Shown in pieces: positions 1-12,200 of a stretch of 64,000 nucleotides of DNA; positions within the stretch are counted from its first letter, which is position 1, and each line of letters begins with the position of its first letter. The notes below the pieces were generated by a model that worked only from the letters and a program-made list of their open reading frames with translations, had not been told where the DNA came from and ran no database searches. Both the position numbers and the translations under genes were made by a program. Location: the NCBI RefSeq assembly GCF_949628215.1, contig NC_134276.1, forward strand, positions 126,356,125-126,420,124, written 5' to 3'. Source of the stretch: Phalacrocorax aristotelis (lineage: Eukaryota > Chordata > Aves > Suliformes > Phalacrocoracidae).

Positions 1-1372
1 TGAATTAGAAAGTGTAATGAAGACACTGTCTAACATTTTCAGAATTTTAACACAGCCATCGTGCCAGGATAAGAGGCGCCTCGCTGTGAAGTCATGGCTG
101 AACAGAAGCTTGTAAATTGCACCAGCTCAAGGATTGGCCTTAACGTTCTGTTCTTCTGACCACTTTTGTTTAAAAGCACCACCACCTTCCACTGAAGGGG
201 CTTTGTGTGTGTGCAGTGATTTTTGAGTCAGAAGCAACATGTCAGTGTTATAATTCAAGGTAGCTTTGCTGTGAAGACAAATCTTGGGGTTGCTGTTCAG
301 AAAAAGTGGTGTCAGGCTTCACTAGCTACTGCTTTTGTATTGCAGGCTATTTTTCTTTTTTTCTTTCTTGGCTTTTCTATCCTGATGTATAAAGGATGAG
401 AGGTTAACTTCGTAGCCTTTCAAAATGGTGGAGAACAGACATTAAATTGTCAGGCACTGGAGATTCATGTTAAATTGAAGTGCTAGTTTTGTCCACTTTT
501 CCATGTAGCAGTCATGGCTCTAGCAAGCTGATGAAATTTCTGCCTCCACCATTTAGTACCGATATACCTAAGATAGTAAATATATTCAGTCAATGTTTCC
601 CATCACTGGCTACTTCTGACTGCATGGTTTCTGGTTTTCTGTCTTTTCCGCTTTTTTCTTTTTTTTTTTTTTTTTTCATTCCTTCCAGATGTCTGAATTT
701 TGCTGAAATGATGTGTTGGTGGTTCAGAAGAGGATTAGATAACATTGCGTAGTCTTAAATCTGTACTAACAAAGTACTTCTGTCACCAGCTCTGGAGGAA
801 TCTAGAATACATAAGTAAATGTCATTCTTTGTGCCTTGCCATTTATTTCTTCCTTCTTCCTATATGTTTTCTTTTTACCCAGATCATGTGCTGTGCGCTA
901 CAGATACTGAGTTCTGGTTTATTTTATATTTCTGATGTTACTGGCTGCCCTTTGGGTGCTATGTGAGCAGATCCACTGTCTGTCATTGTTTCAGTTCTAG
1001 ATTTGATTGATAATCATCAGAAAATCATACCGAGTAATGATGTTGCTATTCTGTGGGGACTTTCAGGTACTTTTTGGCCCTAAAAGAATGATTGATAATT
1101 GAATTTTTGCTCCCAGTGGACACGCACTCTGACGGGGGTAGAAGGTTCCATGATGTTTTCTCTGCTGAAGCAAGGAGGTGAATGCCTGTAGACACAGGAT
1201 TGCTGCTCTAGCTGTGTGTTCTGCCCTGGATCTGTCCTCTCTGTTGCCACAGGGCTGTGGTTTTTTCAGTTCAATGGTGTTCCTGAAAACAGAACAGTGG
1301 TACCTTTTCTATTATAAAGGAGCGAGCTTTTGATAATAAGATGTCTGTCTTACTGATTTCTTTTCCTTTCAG
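1..1372 (+). other. SLC35A5: Intron of SLC35A5 upstream of the first coding exon in the window
   Basis: No coding exon is visible here. I looked for a match to the N-terminal part of SLC35A5 (the segment around PTTVNVCSEL in human) and saw none, so the start codon and roughly 75 residues should lie before base 1. The stretch is AT-rich with a T run near 660-676. It ends in a pyrimidine-rich tract and the AG at 1371-1372 that opens the next exon. Short ORFs inside it show no family resemblance. Confidence 0.7.
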
Positions 1373-1506
1373 AGGGTTGTTTGGATCATCCCTTTGAATG
1401 TCTTTCCTGGAAGAATTTTTGTAATTCCATGAAATGGTCAATTCCCGCCTTTCTTTACTTTTTGGATAACTTGATTGTCTTCTATGTACTGTCCTACCTC
1501 CAGCCA
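1373..1506 (+). CDS. SLC35A5: SLC35A5 coding exon (first in window)
   Basis: The acceptor AG is at 1371-1372 after a TTTTCCTTTC tract and the donor GTAAGT starts at 1507. The exon begins with two bases completing a split codon (xAG, probably Lys or Glu), then reads [20 protein letters not shown] and onward to VLSYLQP, ending on a complete codon. It encodes the start of the conserved membrane core ([17 protein letters not shown]). The tryptophan in the LSW stretch aligns with the human SW without gaps. Confidence 0.93.
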
Positions 1507-4500
1507 GTAAGTACACACATACTGAATAAAGTATCTTCCAATGTCTTAGTGGTAGGTAACATTGCACTTAGGCTATCTACAGTTGTAACACTGGCAAGGC
1601 AAGATTTGCAGGTAAAAGAATGATCTGTTACTTGACCAGCCAGACCTTCTTATTCTCTTACCCGCTGGTCAGTGTTGTACAGCTCTCAGCAGAGGGGAGT
1701 CTCTGTGTGTTTTCTCTGTCCGAAGTAATTTAGAAACAGGCTGAATTGCTTAAGTACTAGGCAGGTTTTTGGTGCTTTCCCTCCTTTGGTTTTGCTCATC
1801 TTGTTGGTATTTGAGTTGCTCTTTCTGTGCGGTTTCTACCACTTCGTGTATGTGACTTCACATTATGACTTGTTTTCTTTCCTCACTGACTCCAAAGAAA
1901 AGCGAGTAAATGTAATCCCACAAAAAGAGTAAGTATAATAGGAACTGAGGAGGGGAGGAAGGAAACTGTATGAATCTTAATTTTTGCATTTTTTTATTAG
2001 TTATGTTTAAGCACAAAATTTAATTGGTACTTTCTTCTAGCTACATTCAGCCTTTTGGATGAATCTACATATGCTCTGGAAGTAGCGCAGGTTTTGTGCT
2101 TTCTTTTATTTTTGTGCTTTCTTTTATTTTTGTGCTTTCTTTTATTTTTGTGCTTTCTTTTATTTTTGTGCTTTCTTTTATTTTTGTGCTTTCTTTTATT
2201 TTTGTGCTTTCTTTTATTTTTGTGCTTTCTTTTATTTTTGTGTTAGGGTTCTTTCTGGTTGAGCATCTATGCTTGAAGTTAGATGGAAGCAGATGGTTAG
2301 TGCTTGATATCAAATACTGTGGCTGCCCCTGTTTGACATGGAAAATAAGTGTAAATGTTTCTGTTCCTTCTCTTTCTGAATTTATCTTTAAAATATTGCC
2401 CTTTTAGGTGTACATTTCTGTCATGGACAGTCCAGGGTCTAGAATAGGACCTGGCTGGAAAAATCTGATTAAAATCAGGAGTTGGATGTGTTAAAATACC
2501 AGGCACAGGTGCTTGGTTCTGTGGTTTGTTGTGGAGGGGGCAGGGGGTTATGGTGTTTGGGGCTTTGTTTTGGTTTTGATTTTTGTTTTGGTTTGTTTTT
2601 TTTACTTCAGGGAGGAAATTCAGCTATAATGTTTGCAGTAGCAAGCCTGATACTCAGAAGGTTACGTAAACACTGTTGCTTTCTTAGGCAATTTGATTTG
2701 GCTCAGTTAAGGTCATCTTTTGTAAAATGCACAGCTTTGATATTCTACACACATACACCTCCACACACCTTGTCTCTCTCCCCTCAGAACATGTACTCTA
2801 AGATTTCTCTTTTTTACAACTCCCAGCATCTTCTACCTTTTAACTGGATATATTTGATGAGGGGTAGCTGAAATTGTAGCTTTATCATGGTAAAAAGGTA
2901 TTAAAAGAGGCAACTAAATTCCTATAAGATAGAATGCCTTGACAGTGTACAAGACACACAAGTGAGAGTGAAAAGGCGAAGGCAAGATGCTTGAAAGAGG
3001 GCGGCCATACCTGACTGAGCTTCGTTTCATGTGACTTGCAAAACTAAGTAGGTTTGGGACTAAGTAGTACCTGGGTGAGCATTTGCTTGAAGTTTAGAGT
3101 TGCTTTGGTGAGATTCTTTTTCTTGAAGCTTCAGCTATAACTATGGATACTCTTGAGTGGCTTATCTAATGATAAGACTTTCGTTTTAGAGGCTGTGTTT
3201 GTGACATGTCAGTTAGTGGCTTGGTGATCTATGGTGAATTATTTTTTTATTCATCTAGGACAGAGGTCCCTTGAGGCCTCAGAGAACAAAGCAACTCAAA
3301 ATTAATTCCTTGTAACTAACCTGCTATAGATTTTGATCGTATTGTTACCAGAGGTGTTGGATGGGGGCTTTGACTGTGAGGCAAAACCAGAGTATACATG
3401 GAACACTTACACGTCTTGCATCAAGCCTCTTTTCCAGAGTGGTTTCTACTAGTTCCAGATTCACTTGTTTGTTCAATATTTTTCTCCTTCCACAGCATAC
3501 AGCTAATGTGAATGTTTATTGAGTTGTAATCTTGCAAAGTGGAAAATTAAGCTGTGGTTTCTTCGGCAGATGTCTTATGTGCCAGCCTTTAGCTTAATTG
3601 AGACCCTGCATCATGCTGTTCCACGAGATTTATTATTCAGCAGATAGTATGTTGGAATAGAGGTGAACTAAGGTAGTGGGAAAAGGCCCTGTGCTTTTTC
3701 TGTGGTAAATGGAAAAGGCTCTGCTATTGCAGAATTGAGAAAGTGGAAATGCAGGTGAGAAAGTTCAAGATAAAGTCTGTGTTCTGCACTTCTGAATCCA
3801 TACATGGTTTTGTGTAAAATTGTCGGAAAAAGTGATCTTACTCTAAGGCTGGATTGGAGGAAAGAGTTCAGATGCCTAGATTTTTGTACATGTGCTGACT
3901 ACACAGGGCAGTCCTGAATAAAGCAGAATTTGGGAAACATACCCACCCCCCAAAAAGAACCCTTTTTTTCCCTACTGATGCTGGAAAATTCTGATCTTTA
4001 ATGGTAACTGCAGTGCCTTAAAGAGCCTCTTCTCAGTCCAGTGTCCCAGTATAGAGTGTCTAAAACAGAGACCAAAAAGACAATCCTTGCCACAAGGGGT
4101 TTGCAGCTTGGGATCATGACCATGGATTCCAAGCACTGTCATTATTATATAATGATGGAATTAGACAAGAACATTAGAGTTGTCTGCAGTTGTACTTTGA
4201 AATAGGTGAATTTTTTAGTAGAGTTCCATCTTGAAAATTCAAGCCAAGCACCTCCTTACCCTTGATAAAAGATACAGCAAAGGCACTTGACATGCAAGAA
4301 GTTTATTTTCTGCAAGTGCCTTGTCCAAGCCTGGGATTTCATGAATGCTGCAAGCTGGCTCTGCAGCCAGGAGCAGCCTCACCTTCCATTATTCTAATCT
4401 TATTTTCATTCTGGAGCAACTTCCTCCTTTGTGCTGAGGCAGCTGTTTTTGCAGCTGAGTGGTCAGCCTGGTTGGGGAACTGATCTGACAGAAAACTAAA

Positions 4501-7500
4501 CAATTTTCTTTTTTGTTAAGTAAGTGTTCCACTGGATTGGTTTCCTCACATCTTTATTTCAGTACTGCTTTCCCCACTACAACAGAACTTAGCCCTGTGG
4601 TTTGCCTGGGATTTTGAAATGTCATTTTAGGGGTGTGTTATTCTACCATTTGGGTAAGGAAGAAAGTTCAGTACCAAGATGATACTTTTCACTCTGGCAC
4701 CTTGCAGAAAGGTGAACTCTTGAAGTTGGTGGGCTTTTGATTGTGGCTCCACATTGTGGCTGGAGTATAACATTGTTCACCTTCTTCTCTTTCTAGGCAA
4801 TGGCTGTACTGTTCTCAAATTTTGTCATTATAACAACAGCTCTTCTCTTCAGGATAGTGCTTAAGTAAGTAGTATTTACTAAAGCAAATGAAATTTTATA
4901 TCTTCCTAGCCTTGATGAAGAAGTTAAGCTACATTCTTTCTCTTTATCTGATGGGAACAGTAATTCTGTTTTCTTGTGGCTGTACCAACTTGGAGAGATG
5001 GCTTTGTTTTCTACATCTGAAGGTGCAGGAAATAATAACTTATTAGGAGTCCTTACATATCTCTACACATTTGGTCAACTGTAATAGAAAGCAACTGAAA
5101 TCATGATTATGTATCTGTTGGATGGTCAGAATTAAGGTTTGTGTGCTTTCACTTGTACATTAAATGTCATATTTCATGATTAGCAGTACTTCTTTCCAGT
5201 CTGTTGTAATTCTTAATTGAATGTAAATGTAATGTAACAAGAGGGGATGATATGTGTAAGAGTGAAAGATAAAGGTGTGATTGGTAATATAGTGCCAGCC
5301 CTGTTGTGTTTCTAGTCGACTGCATAGTATGTTTGAAAGAGTAATTATATCTGCCTTCTTCATTATTCATGTGACAAAGCCAGACTGTCTGTCCTATGTG
5401 TTGCACTTCGCCTTATTTGTGCTCTTATGGTGTGACTTAGATTCAGAAAAGACTGACGGGAATGGATATTAACTTCACATTCTACTCAAAAAGTGACTTG
5501 TGTTGAACATGGAGCACAGATGCCTTTTCTACAGGTGTTAATATACCAAAAGAGCATCTGATAGTCTGAGTTGAAATGCTTTTCTCAGTTGTTTAGTTTT
5601 ATGTCTCTTGTGATGTCACAGTTTACTCAATCTTCCAAATTTCTGATTTTCCCCAAAACAAACAGGCTTTGCTTGAGTGAAAAAGTAATATAAATAGATC
5701 TAACAGTCTTATAAATTATGTTCGTAGATTTATATGATTTACCATCATAAAATACTAGAAAAGGGCACAAAATCATGGGGGAAAAGTGAAATGTAGTGAA
5801 AGCTTACCAAAGAAAGAGGGTAATTATTTGAATGTCTGTGATTTCTTTTTATCCATCAAGCCTGTGTTCCCATGAAGACAACAGTTACTTTTAAGTTGTC
5901 AGGCAGTCAATATCTAGAACTAACATGATCTTGAAAGACTTCCCTTAAATTATCTCTACAGAATACTCCATTTTGTATTTCTGTGATCACCAGGCTGTGA
6001 TGCCACAGAAAAGCATGCTGTGTTTTGGTATTTTACTGTCAATTCTGAAAAGCCAGGATTTTTCTCTGTACCTGTCTCTGTCTCCTTATCTGTAGTGTGA
6101 TGTCTTTTATGTGTTTTATAGAGCTTGTTCTCCTGTCATTTAATTTGTGCCACTGTGTTTCTAAAGTTGGTGGCTTTTTTTGTCTACTCCTAGGCGAAAA
6201 CTCTCTTGGGTACAGTGGGCGTCTCTGGTGATTTTATTCCTGTCCATCGTTGCCCTGACTCTAGGAACTGGAGGCCATCATCAAAGCTTGGCTGCACACG
6301 GATTCCATCACAATATGTTCTTTAGTCCATCTAACCACTGCCTTCTCTATGCCAGACCTGAGGAAGCATGCCTGGAAAAGGGCAACTGCGTAGCACCAAG
6401 TTTCCTTCCCAGCTTCCAGTGGAATGTCACCAGTACCATGGCAGGAGCTCTGAAACCTCTCCACCTCAGCCTGGGCCATCTGCTTATTCTGGTGCAGTGT
6501 TTCATTTCTGCCCTGGCTAACATCTACAATGAAAAGATCTTGAAAGATGGGGATCAGCTTGCTGAAAGCATCTTCATGCAGAACAGCAAACTCTATGCCT
6601 TTGGGGTGCTGTTCAATGGGCTTATGCTGGGGCTGCAGGCTAAGGACCGGAGGCAGATAGGGAATTGTGGCTTCTTTTATGGGCACAACGTCTTCTCGGT
6701 GGCACTCATATTTGTCACAGCTTTCCTGGGGCTGTCTGTAGCCTTCATCTTGAAGTTCCGAGACAATATGTTCCATGTTATGACTGCTCAGATTACCACT
6801 GTCATCATCACCACTGTCTCGTTCATCATCTTTGACTTCAGGCCTTCTGTAGAGTTCTTTTTGGAAGCTCCTGTAGTGCTTCTCTCCATATTCATCTATA
6901 ACGCCAGTAAACCAAGAGGCCTGGAATATGCCACTCTGCGGGAAAGGGGCAAACTTGGCAAAGGAGATGCGTGGGAGAGGTCAAGTGGGGTAAGGCATTT
7001 CAGTACTTGTCTCTGGTTTCTTTTCTGTTTCACCTCCATTTATGCTGTGGAATGTTTGAAAGATTCATTTTGTATGCGACCGGACTCATCCCTCAACTCA
7101 AACATCAAAACTCCTCAGTATTTCTTAAAATCTGTTAAATTGGTTGGGTATTGCTTTTCACCGTTCCACATTTTAAATTCAGGAAGCCTAGATAAGCATT
7201 GCTTTCCTGCTATGACTCCAGGCAGTTCTGTAAACAACTTCAGCTTTTTACAAATCCTCACTTGAAACCTTTATAACCAAAATATTTTACTGGCCCTGGA
7301 TGTCCAGAAATTGGAATTGATACTGGGGAAATAACTGCAGTTAAGTAGAACTGATAAATCTGTGTAGCTGAGCCCACATCATGAAGAAGTTAATGTATCT
7401 GATAAGATTCGTTCTACCTTGACAGTCAAAGATACCTGAAGACAAAAAGGTAATGCTTAAAAACAGAGTTTTAACACTTCTTTTCTTAGGCCTGTTAGTG

Positions 7501-8244
7501 GTTTTTGTCCTAATGCAAATAGTAATCTAGTTAACTGGAACATGGCAGGGAGGGCTTGCTCTTAGATATGTCATTCAGTTGAGCTGAGCAGTCAGTCAAA
7601 GGCACAAGGGTTAATGTCTCGTACTTCTAGTCTGCCTGTACAGATGTGTTCTGTAATACATGTGGCAACCAGCAGGTAGTGCTGTCCCCATTTTATTCTA
7701 AGAAACATTAAACTTGGGAGAGGTGTTTTCCAGAAATGCCACATGGCACCTTTTTAGGCTGTTGTTTAACAAGGAGTAAATAACACAATGTCATATATTT
7801 TTGATATACCAGGCATAATCTATTTTAGCACTTACAGTTGAGCAGCTGTGGTAAAAACAAATAGCATGTGAGCAGGCTTCCTGATGAAGGAATGGGCTAC
7901 AAGCTGTTTTAGGGAGTGAGTCACTAAAAAGTGTTACAGGTACAGAGGATGTTTTTTATGAGCATGTGTGTCCTAGAGCAAGATTATAACACACTGGTAA
8001 GAGATTTAAAATCAGGGTCGTGATTTGATATAAGTGATGCCTTTGAAATAAACTTTAGTCTTTTTTTCTTTTTTCCTTTTTCCCTTTTTCTTTTTTTTGT
8101 CTTTTTTTTTTTTTTGCCCTCAGTAACAAGATAACTTTTGCTCACATTTTGCTTCTTTGCTTCTGTTTCCTGTAGGATGGAGAAGAATTTGAAAGATTGA
8201 ACAAACCAAGCAGTGATATCGATACAGATGAAGATTCCTTCTAG
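1373..8244 (+). CDS. SLC35A5: SLC35A5, SLC35-family transporter-like Golgi membrane protein (5' end missing; span includes introns)
   Basis: Four exons (1373-1506, 4797-4864, 6194-6989, 8176-8244) join in frame and encode about 354 residues ending at TAG 8242-8244. The human protein is 424 residues, so about 75 N-terminal residues are outside the window. Recognisable blocks include [66 protein letters not shown] and [16 protein letters not shown], all close to human SLC35A5. These are mostly hydrophobic helices, as in the ten-helix SLC35 fold. Family knowledge places SLC35A proteins in Golgi membranes as nucleotide-sugar exchangers. The substrate of the A5 member is not firmly established and the sequence does not reveal it. 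The C-terminus is a short acidic cytosolic-type tail. The gene runs convergently into CCDC80, as in mammals. Identity is by recall of the human protein. Confidence 0.95.
2096..2239. repeat. Minisatellite: eight copies of an 18-bp unit
   Basis: The unit gtgctttcttttattttt occurs eight times head to tail (144 bases) with no mismatch I can find, inside the SLC35A5 intron 1507-4796. Because 18 is divisible by three, every frame stays open and gives spurious periodic peptides of six residues. The strand asymmetry is strong: T-rich on the sense strand. It is not a CRISPR array, since there are no spacers. Confidence 0.95.
2240..4796 (+). other. SLC35A5: Remainder of SLC35A5 intron
   Basis: This is intronic sequence between the minisatellite and the acceptor at 4795-4796. 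I see no conserved exon, RNA gene or recognisable transposon in it. Dinucleotide and CCCCCC-type low-complexity spots (for example near 3943-3954) are short. Confidence 0.6.
4797..4864 (+). CDS. SLC35A5: SLC35A5 coding exon (68 bp)
   Basis: The acceptor is TTCTAG at 4791-4796 and the donor GTAAGT starts at 4865. It reads [20 protein letters not shown] then VL and two bases (aa) of a Lys codon finished by the first base of the next exon. The human counterpart is [20 protein letters not shown], so the match is nearly complete. It encodes one transmembrane segment. Confidence 0.95.
4865..6193 (+). other. SLC35A5: SLC35A5 intron
   Basis: This is an intron of 1329 bases with canonical GTAAGT and CTCCTAG ends. 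No other feature is recognised. Small ORFs on the minus strand at 5160-5406 have no family resemblance. Confidence 0.75.
6194..6989 (+). CDS. SLC35A5: SLC35A5 large coding exon (796 bp)
   Basis: The acceptor AG is at 6192-6193 and the donor GTAAGG starts at 6990. The exon encodes 265 complete codons after finishing a split Lys: [11 protein letters not shown] onward to GDAWERSSG. It carries about six hydrophobic helices (around [86 protein letters not shown] and [12 protein letters not shown]). A loop between the first two is divergent, has several cysteines and contains an N-x-T sequon (WNVTS), as in the human luminal loop. The frame stays open past the donor until 7265, but that extension is intronic. 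Confidence 0.97.
6990..8175 (+). other. SLC35A5: Last SLC35A5 intron with a long polypyrimidine tract and two acceptor candidates
   Basis: The intron starts GTAAGG at 6990. Near its 3' end, 8060-8118 is almost pure T/C on the sense strand and leads to CCCTCAG at 8117-8123. A second acceptor (TTTCCTGTAG, ending at 8175) lies 52 bases further and joins to the conserved C-terminal exon. The second one keeps the human-like tail. The first would bring in TAA at once. The upstream part of the intron holds nothing I recognise. Confidence 0.75.
8176..8244 (+). CDS. SLC35A5: SLC35A5 terminal coding exon and stop
   Basis: It reads [20 protein letters not shown] then SF and TAG at 8242-8244. The human tail is DGEELERLTKPKSDESDEDTF, so the acidic, Ser/Asp-rich tail is conserved in character and length. 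The phase fits the preceding exon, which ends on a complete Gly codon. It is probably exposed to the cytosol, judged by family topology. Confidence 0.95.
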   Translation, partial: DGEEFERLNKPSSDIDTDEDSF

Positions 8245-9245
8245 CATGAGGCTGGCTCGGAGGAGTGCTATTACTCATCGTGAGAGAATGTTATATTAAC
8301 ATAGAAAAGGGTCATTTTTCCTCACTTACAGAGCAACTGAGACTCTTTTGGGGCTGGATGTCAGAGGTGGATAAGGAAAACCTTCAAGCCGTATGTATGG
8401 AGAGTTGTATTTCCCTCTTCCTCCTACCCATGCAAATCAGGAATTCAAAATCTGCTGAAAGAAACAATATTTGTGACTGATGCAGACAAGAAGAGGCTTG
8501 GGTGCTGGACTCAGTGGTCTGGATGATGTGTGCTGCATTGTGGAAGGCAGTCCACGACTCTAACCATATGTCTTTCACCGAAACAGCTTTGGTTGACTGT
8601 CCCAAGTCACTGCAACTTCCTGTATGAATTCCTTGGTTAGGAAAGCAGAGATAAAACTGTTCTCCACCTTGCAGAAGTGATATGAGCGTTGATTAATGTT
8701 CCAGTGTACATTGCTCCAGTAAGTTTTTTCTTTTCAGGACTTAAGATGTTACTAATAACCTCATAAATAATGAGGCATACTGACTGTTTTATTGTATTTT
8801 GGCAATTCAGATTGACATATCCCTAGCTCAGTAAAAGTCCCTCTGAACCAACTTCATCAGGCTTTTGCTTGAGAATGTATAATAAAACAAATAATTTGAG
8901 TTAAGGATATGTTGATCCTTCAAGCAGGCAGATCTCTAGAATATGATTTGAGTTTGAATGGTCTTAATTCTTTCTCCTTTCCTGTTTTTACATCAGTGTA
9001 ACTTTGTACTGACTCCTGTGGAGTCCTTTCTTTCTGATGTGACTGAGGACAGCATAGATTTCACTGACTTCAGCCACTAGTTCTTCTCACATTTTCAGTG
9101 TGAGACTGTTGCGTGCCTGTCTCCCAGTGCCTGGGGAAATGGAAATCTGGAATGCCTTTGTAGCAGATAGTGAATTTTACATGCAACTTACGTGGTCCTA
9201 CTTTGAAAGAGCTTGAATAAAACAGAAGTGTGTTACATAGTATGA
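8245..9245 (+). other. SLC35A5: SLC35A5 3'UTR (3' limit inferred)
   Basis: The untranslated sequence after the stop contains AATAAA at 8881-8886 and 9216-9221. The second is followed at about 9259-9275 by a T/GT-rich stretch (TTCTTTTTTGTGTTT), the usual downstream element, so the main cleavage site is placed near 9240. A later AATAAA at 11006-11011, followed by GGTGTGT, could support a longer form. ORFs within it (for example 8265-8480) are not conserved-looking. Confidence 0.6.
9216..9221 (+). terminator. SLC35A5: Polyadenylation signal AATAAA, likely main SLC35A5 3' end
   Basis: A canonical hexamer lies 972 bases after the stop, with a U/GU-rich element about 40-55 bases downstream. The upstream hexamer at 8881-8886 lacks such a clear downstream element. 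No transcript data are available here. Confidence 0.55.
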
Positions 9246-12200
9246 ATGCATCATAGGTTCTTTTTTGTGTTTAGGAAGGCTATGCTTAGATGCTTAGTGT
9301 GCACTGAGGCCAGTATCTGAAAACAAATATGCAGCTACAGTGATGCCGTTCACCATATGGAGCACTGAGCAAGAAGGTGCAGGTTATATTATCGTTTGGT
9401 GTTGCTTGCTCCACCCTGTCAGAATGATAGGGTGCGTTCATTTTGTGGAGAGAGAAATCATTCTTCAGAGTGCCAGGCATAGTGATCTCAGAATCAATGT
9501 TGAGGCATCTGCTGGATTGTATTTTGAGTGAGACGAATAACAGGTTCCAAATAATTCAGAGAATTTTAAAAGTGGGGAGGGAATAGGGAAGGGATGCAGA
9601 TAAGAGATTACTGGTATGTTCCTAAGGCCTCTTCTCTCAGAACAGTGGAAGAGATGTTGGTTTATAATCTCCTCCCTTCAAAAATGTGTCTTTCATAGTT
9701 GAAAGATACTGTCAAAAGAATTCTTAACAAGATAAGCAATGAGGTCAGTGTCAAAGCCTCATACCACAGTGTATAGTAATCAGTTAGTGATGCATTTCTC
9801 TGTAGACTGAAGACAGTCCTGCCTTTGTTCCCCTCTGCCATCCTGTTTCCAGGCTCTGTGTATAACAGCTAACTTACGCATACTGTATTGATGGCTCATT
9901 GCTATATTAATTAACATACCACCTGTCATTGATCCATCAAGCGGGGTAGCCTGTTTCCATATATGGCCAATGACTGTCAAGTTATAAACTATAAATCTAA
10001 AATTATTATTCTCATTTCTTACTTTTTTCCTGGAAGTGTTAACTTTTTATAGCATATATTAAGGATAACTGTACAAAGTGAAATTACTGTTGTAGCTGAA
10101 AAATTTTTTACAGCTGATCTCATAGTTCTTCTATAGTAGGCCATTTCAACAAAAAGGATCCTAGTTGTTTGCATCTGTATAGAATGAATAAGAAAGCATA
10201 TTTCAATGTAAATTCCAGAACCATGGTTTTCATTGGTTTATGATGTCCTGTTCTGGAAAACGAAACTTCAGTGCAAAAAAAAACCCAAAAAAACAAACCT
10301 CAAACTCTTAAAGACTTAGTTGCAATAAGACATTTTCATTTTTTTCCATTACATACAGCTTCGCAATATATACCTGGCTGAGTTCATTGTCTTTTTCAGT
10401 CATGGCTATCAACTCTAGCAAAAATTTCCCAGAAGAGTGAAAGTACTGTTAGCTTTAGATTGCTTTGCATTTACATGAGCAGTAGCTTTTTACATGAGCT
10501 TTTCCAGAGAGCTTTGCATTGCATTAAGTCAGAACATAGAAAACAGCCTCATGCCTCTAATGACAGAGCATCAAACCAAAGATGAATGTCTTAAAAATCT
10601 TATGCTTGACATTTCTGCCTGGAATATCTGTCTTAAGAGAAATGAGATATGGAAATTATAGACTCTGCAGATTCTATAAAGTGCACTTAGTTCTTGCTTT
10701 CAACTCTTGTCCTTCTTAATGATTTTTCCCTCTATAAATTTCACTGATGCTATTGTGCTTGACTTGTTTGCCAAAGTCTTAGATTGCACAAAGATATCAG
10801 GTATATATCTGTTGATCCATGTGTTTTGTTGCACTGTAGAGTTGGTCCTGTCCAACATGTGGAAATCTTTCTGTTGTCTTCAGGTTGGAGGTTTCAGAGA
10901 GAGGCAGGTTTCTTTTAATAATGGAGAAGAATTGTATATCCCCTTTGCAGCAACAAGAATGTTAACTGCTGTCTAAAAATGGGTAAGGATTTGCATCAAC
11001 TTAGCAATAAAAAGGTGTGTAAAGTAACCTGACAGTATAACCATGCAGTTCTATGCAGCTGTACTATCCATGGCAGTAGTCAAATTTAGTGTGTACATGC
11101 GATCTGTTAGAGGAAGTGACTGTAAACAATTGTCAGCTGGAGAGCAGCCCTGGTTAGCAAGGGGGAGCTACTCTATATAGAGTTACACATTTCAAACAGA
11201 TCATATGAATCCCACTTGATGAAGTATTTCCACTGTGTGGTTGTTGACCTACTCCATGTTGGAAAGCTTACTATTTTTCTTCTCAAATAACAATAGAGAA
11301 ATTTATGAGGAGGTTTTTGGAGAGCAGCATTAGTTTGGTACGTAGTCTTTAATGAATACATTGGGCAGAGAGCTCTTTCTAAGCTAAGATTTAGAGCCCA
11401 GATTCCCAAACATTTGAACTTAATTGCTGCTGAGGATGTTAAATTCCTCCCTCCAAGTTTGAGGAAATAGTTCACAAAACCTCCCAGGAAGAGAGATGTG
11501 TTCATATTTCGCTTGTTTATAACAAGCCAATTAAAGCAATATCTATTTTGGTTAATTTCAGCTACTTTGTGAATGTAGCAACTAAGCCAGGGCACTTGAA
11601 AGACAGCCTGTGGATGAAAACAGTCATCCTGGAGCTGAATCAATCCCATAAATACACATCAGAAAAAAGTTTTTCTCTATCATGTGGAATCTTCCCACTA
11701 AAGGCTCTAGAAATAGGGCCTTAGTCTCAATAAGTCTGTTGTCAGAGTGATGCTGCAGGGACAGATCCAATGCTTTGGACTTGATTTGTGTTTTCCAAAA
11801 TGAAGTCTTAATTTGGAGTATTGTAGCTCCCGAATGCTTGTAGTCTTCAAGATAATTATATGTTGTTGTTGAAAGGATTTTCTGGCTTGGTGTTCCATCA
11901 GGCTTTGCTTTAAGTTTTCCGTAGGGGGAGGTAGATTGTGAAATCAGGATTTTAAATCACTGCTAAAAGCTTCTGGTAATCCTGAGACAGTTTGTAATGA
12001 AGGTAGGAATCGGCACCAGAATGTAGAATAATACTGAGTCTTCCTCAAATTCTATGAATGTTTGAATGTGTAGTTTTGGTTAAGAGCCCGTCCCAACCTC
12101 CCTTATAAGCGGACAACTTTGTTTAGAGTTGTCTTTTTAATGCAGCTCCCACAGAATGCCTAGGCTGGGTTTGGTGCTTGCACAACTTTGAATTCTGGAG

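Noticed and set aside
2096..2239. CRISPR-like array
   Set aside because: Repeats are directly adjacent with no spacers, and the genome is vertebrate.
2055..2407. Periodic peptides (LCFLLF / FIFVLS / STKIKE repeats)
   Set aside because: These come from the intronic 18-bp minisatellite, whose unit length is a multiple of three; no splice sites bound them.
6261..6776. 171-codon open frame on the minus strand
   Set aside because: It lies wholly opposite the clearly coding SLC35A5 exon and is a by-product of its codon composition.
10881..10976. Possible terminal coding exon after TTGTCTTCAG (VGGFRERQVSFNNGEELYIP...)
   Set aside because: It has an acceptor-like start and ends in a stop, but matches no protein I recognise and no partner exon is seen; it lies beyond the SLC35A5 stop.
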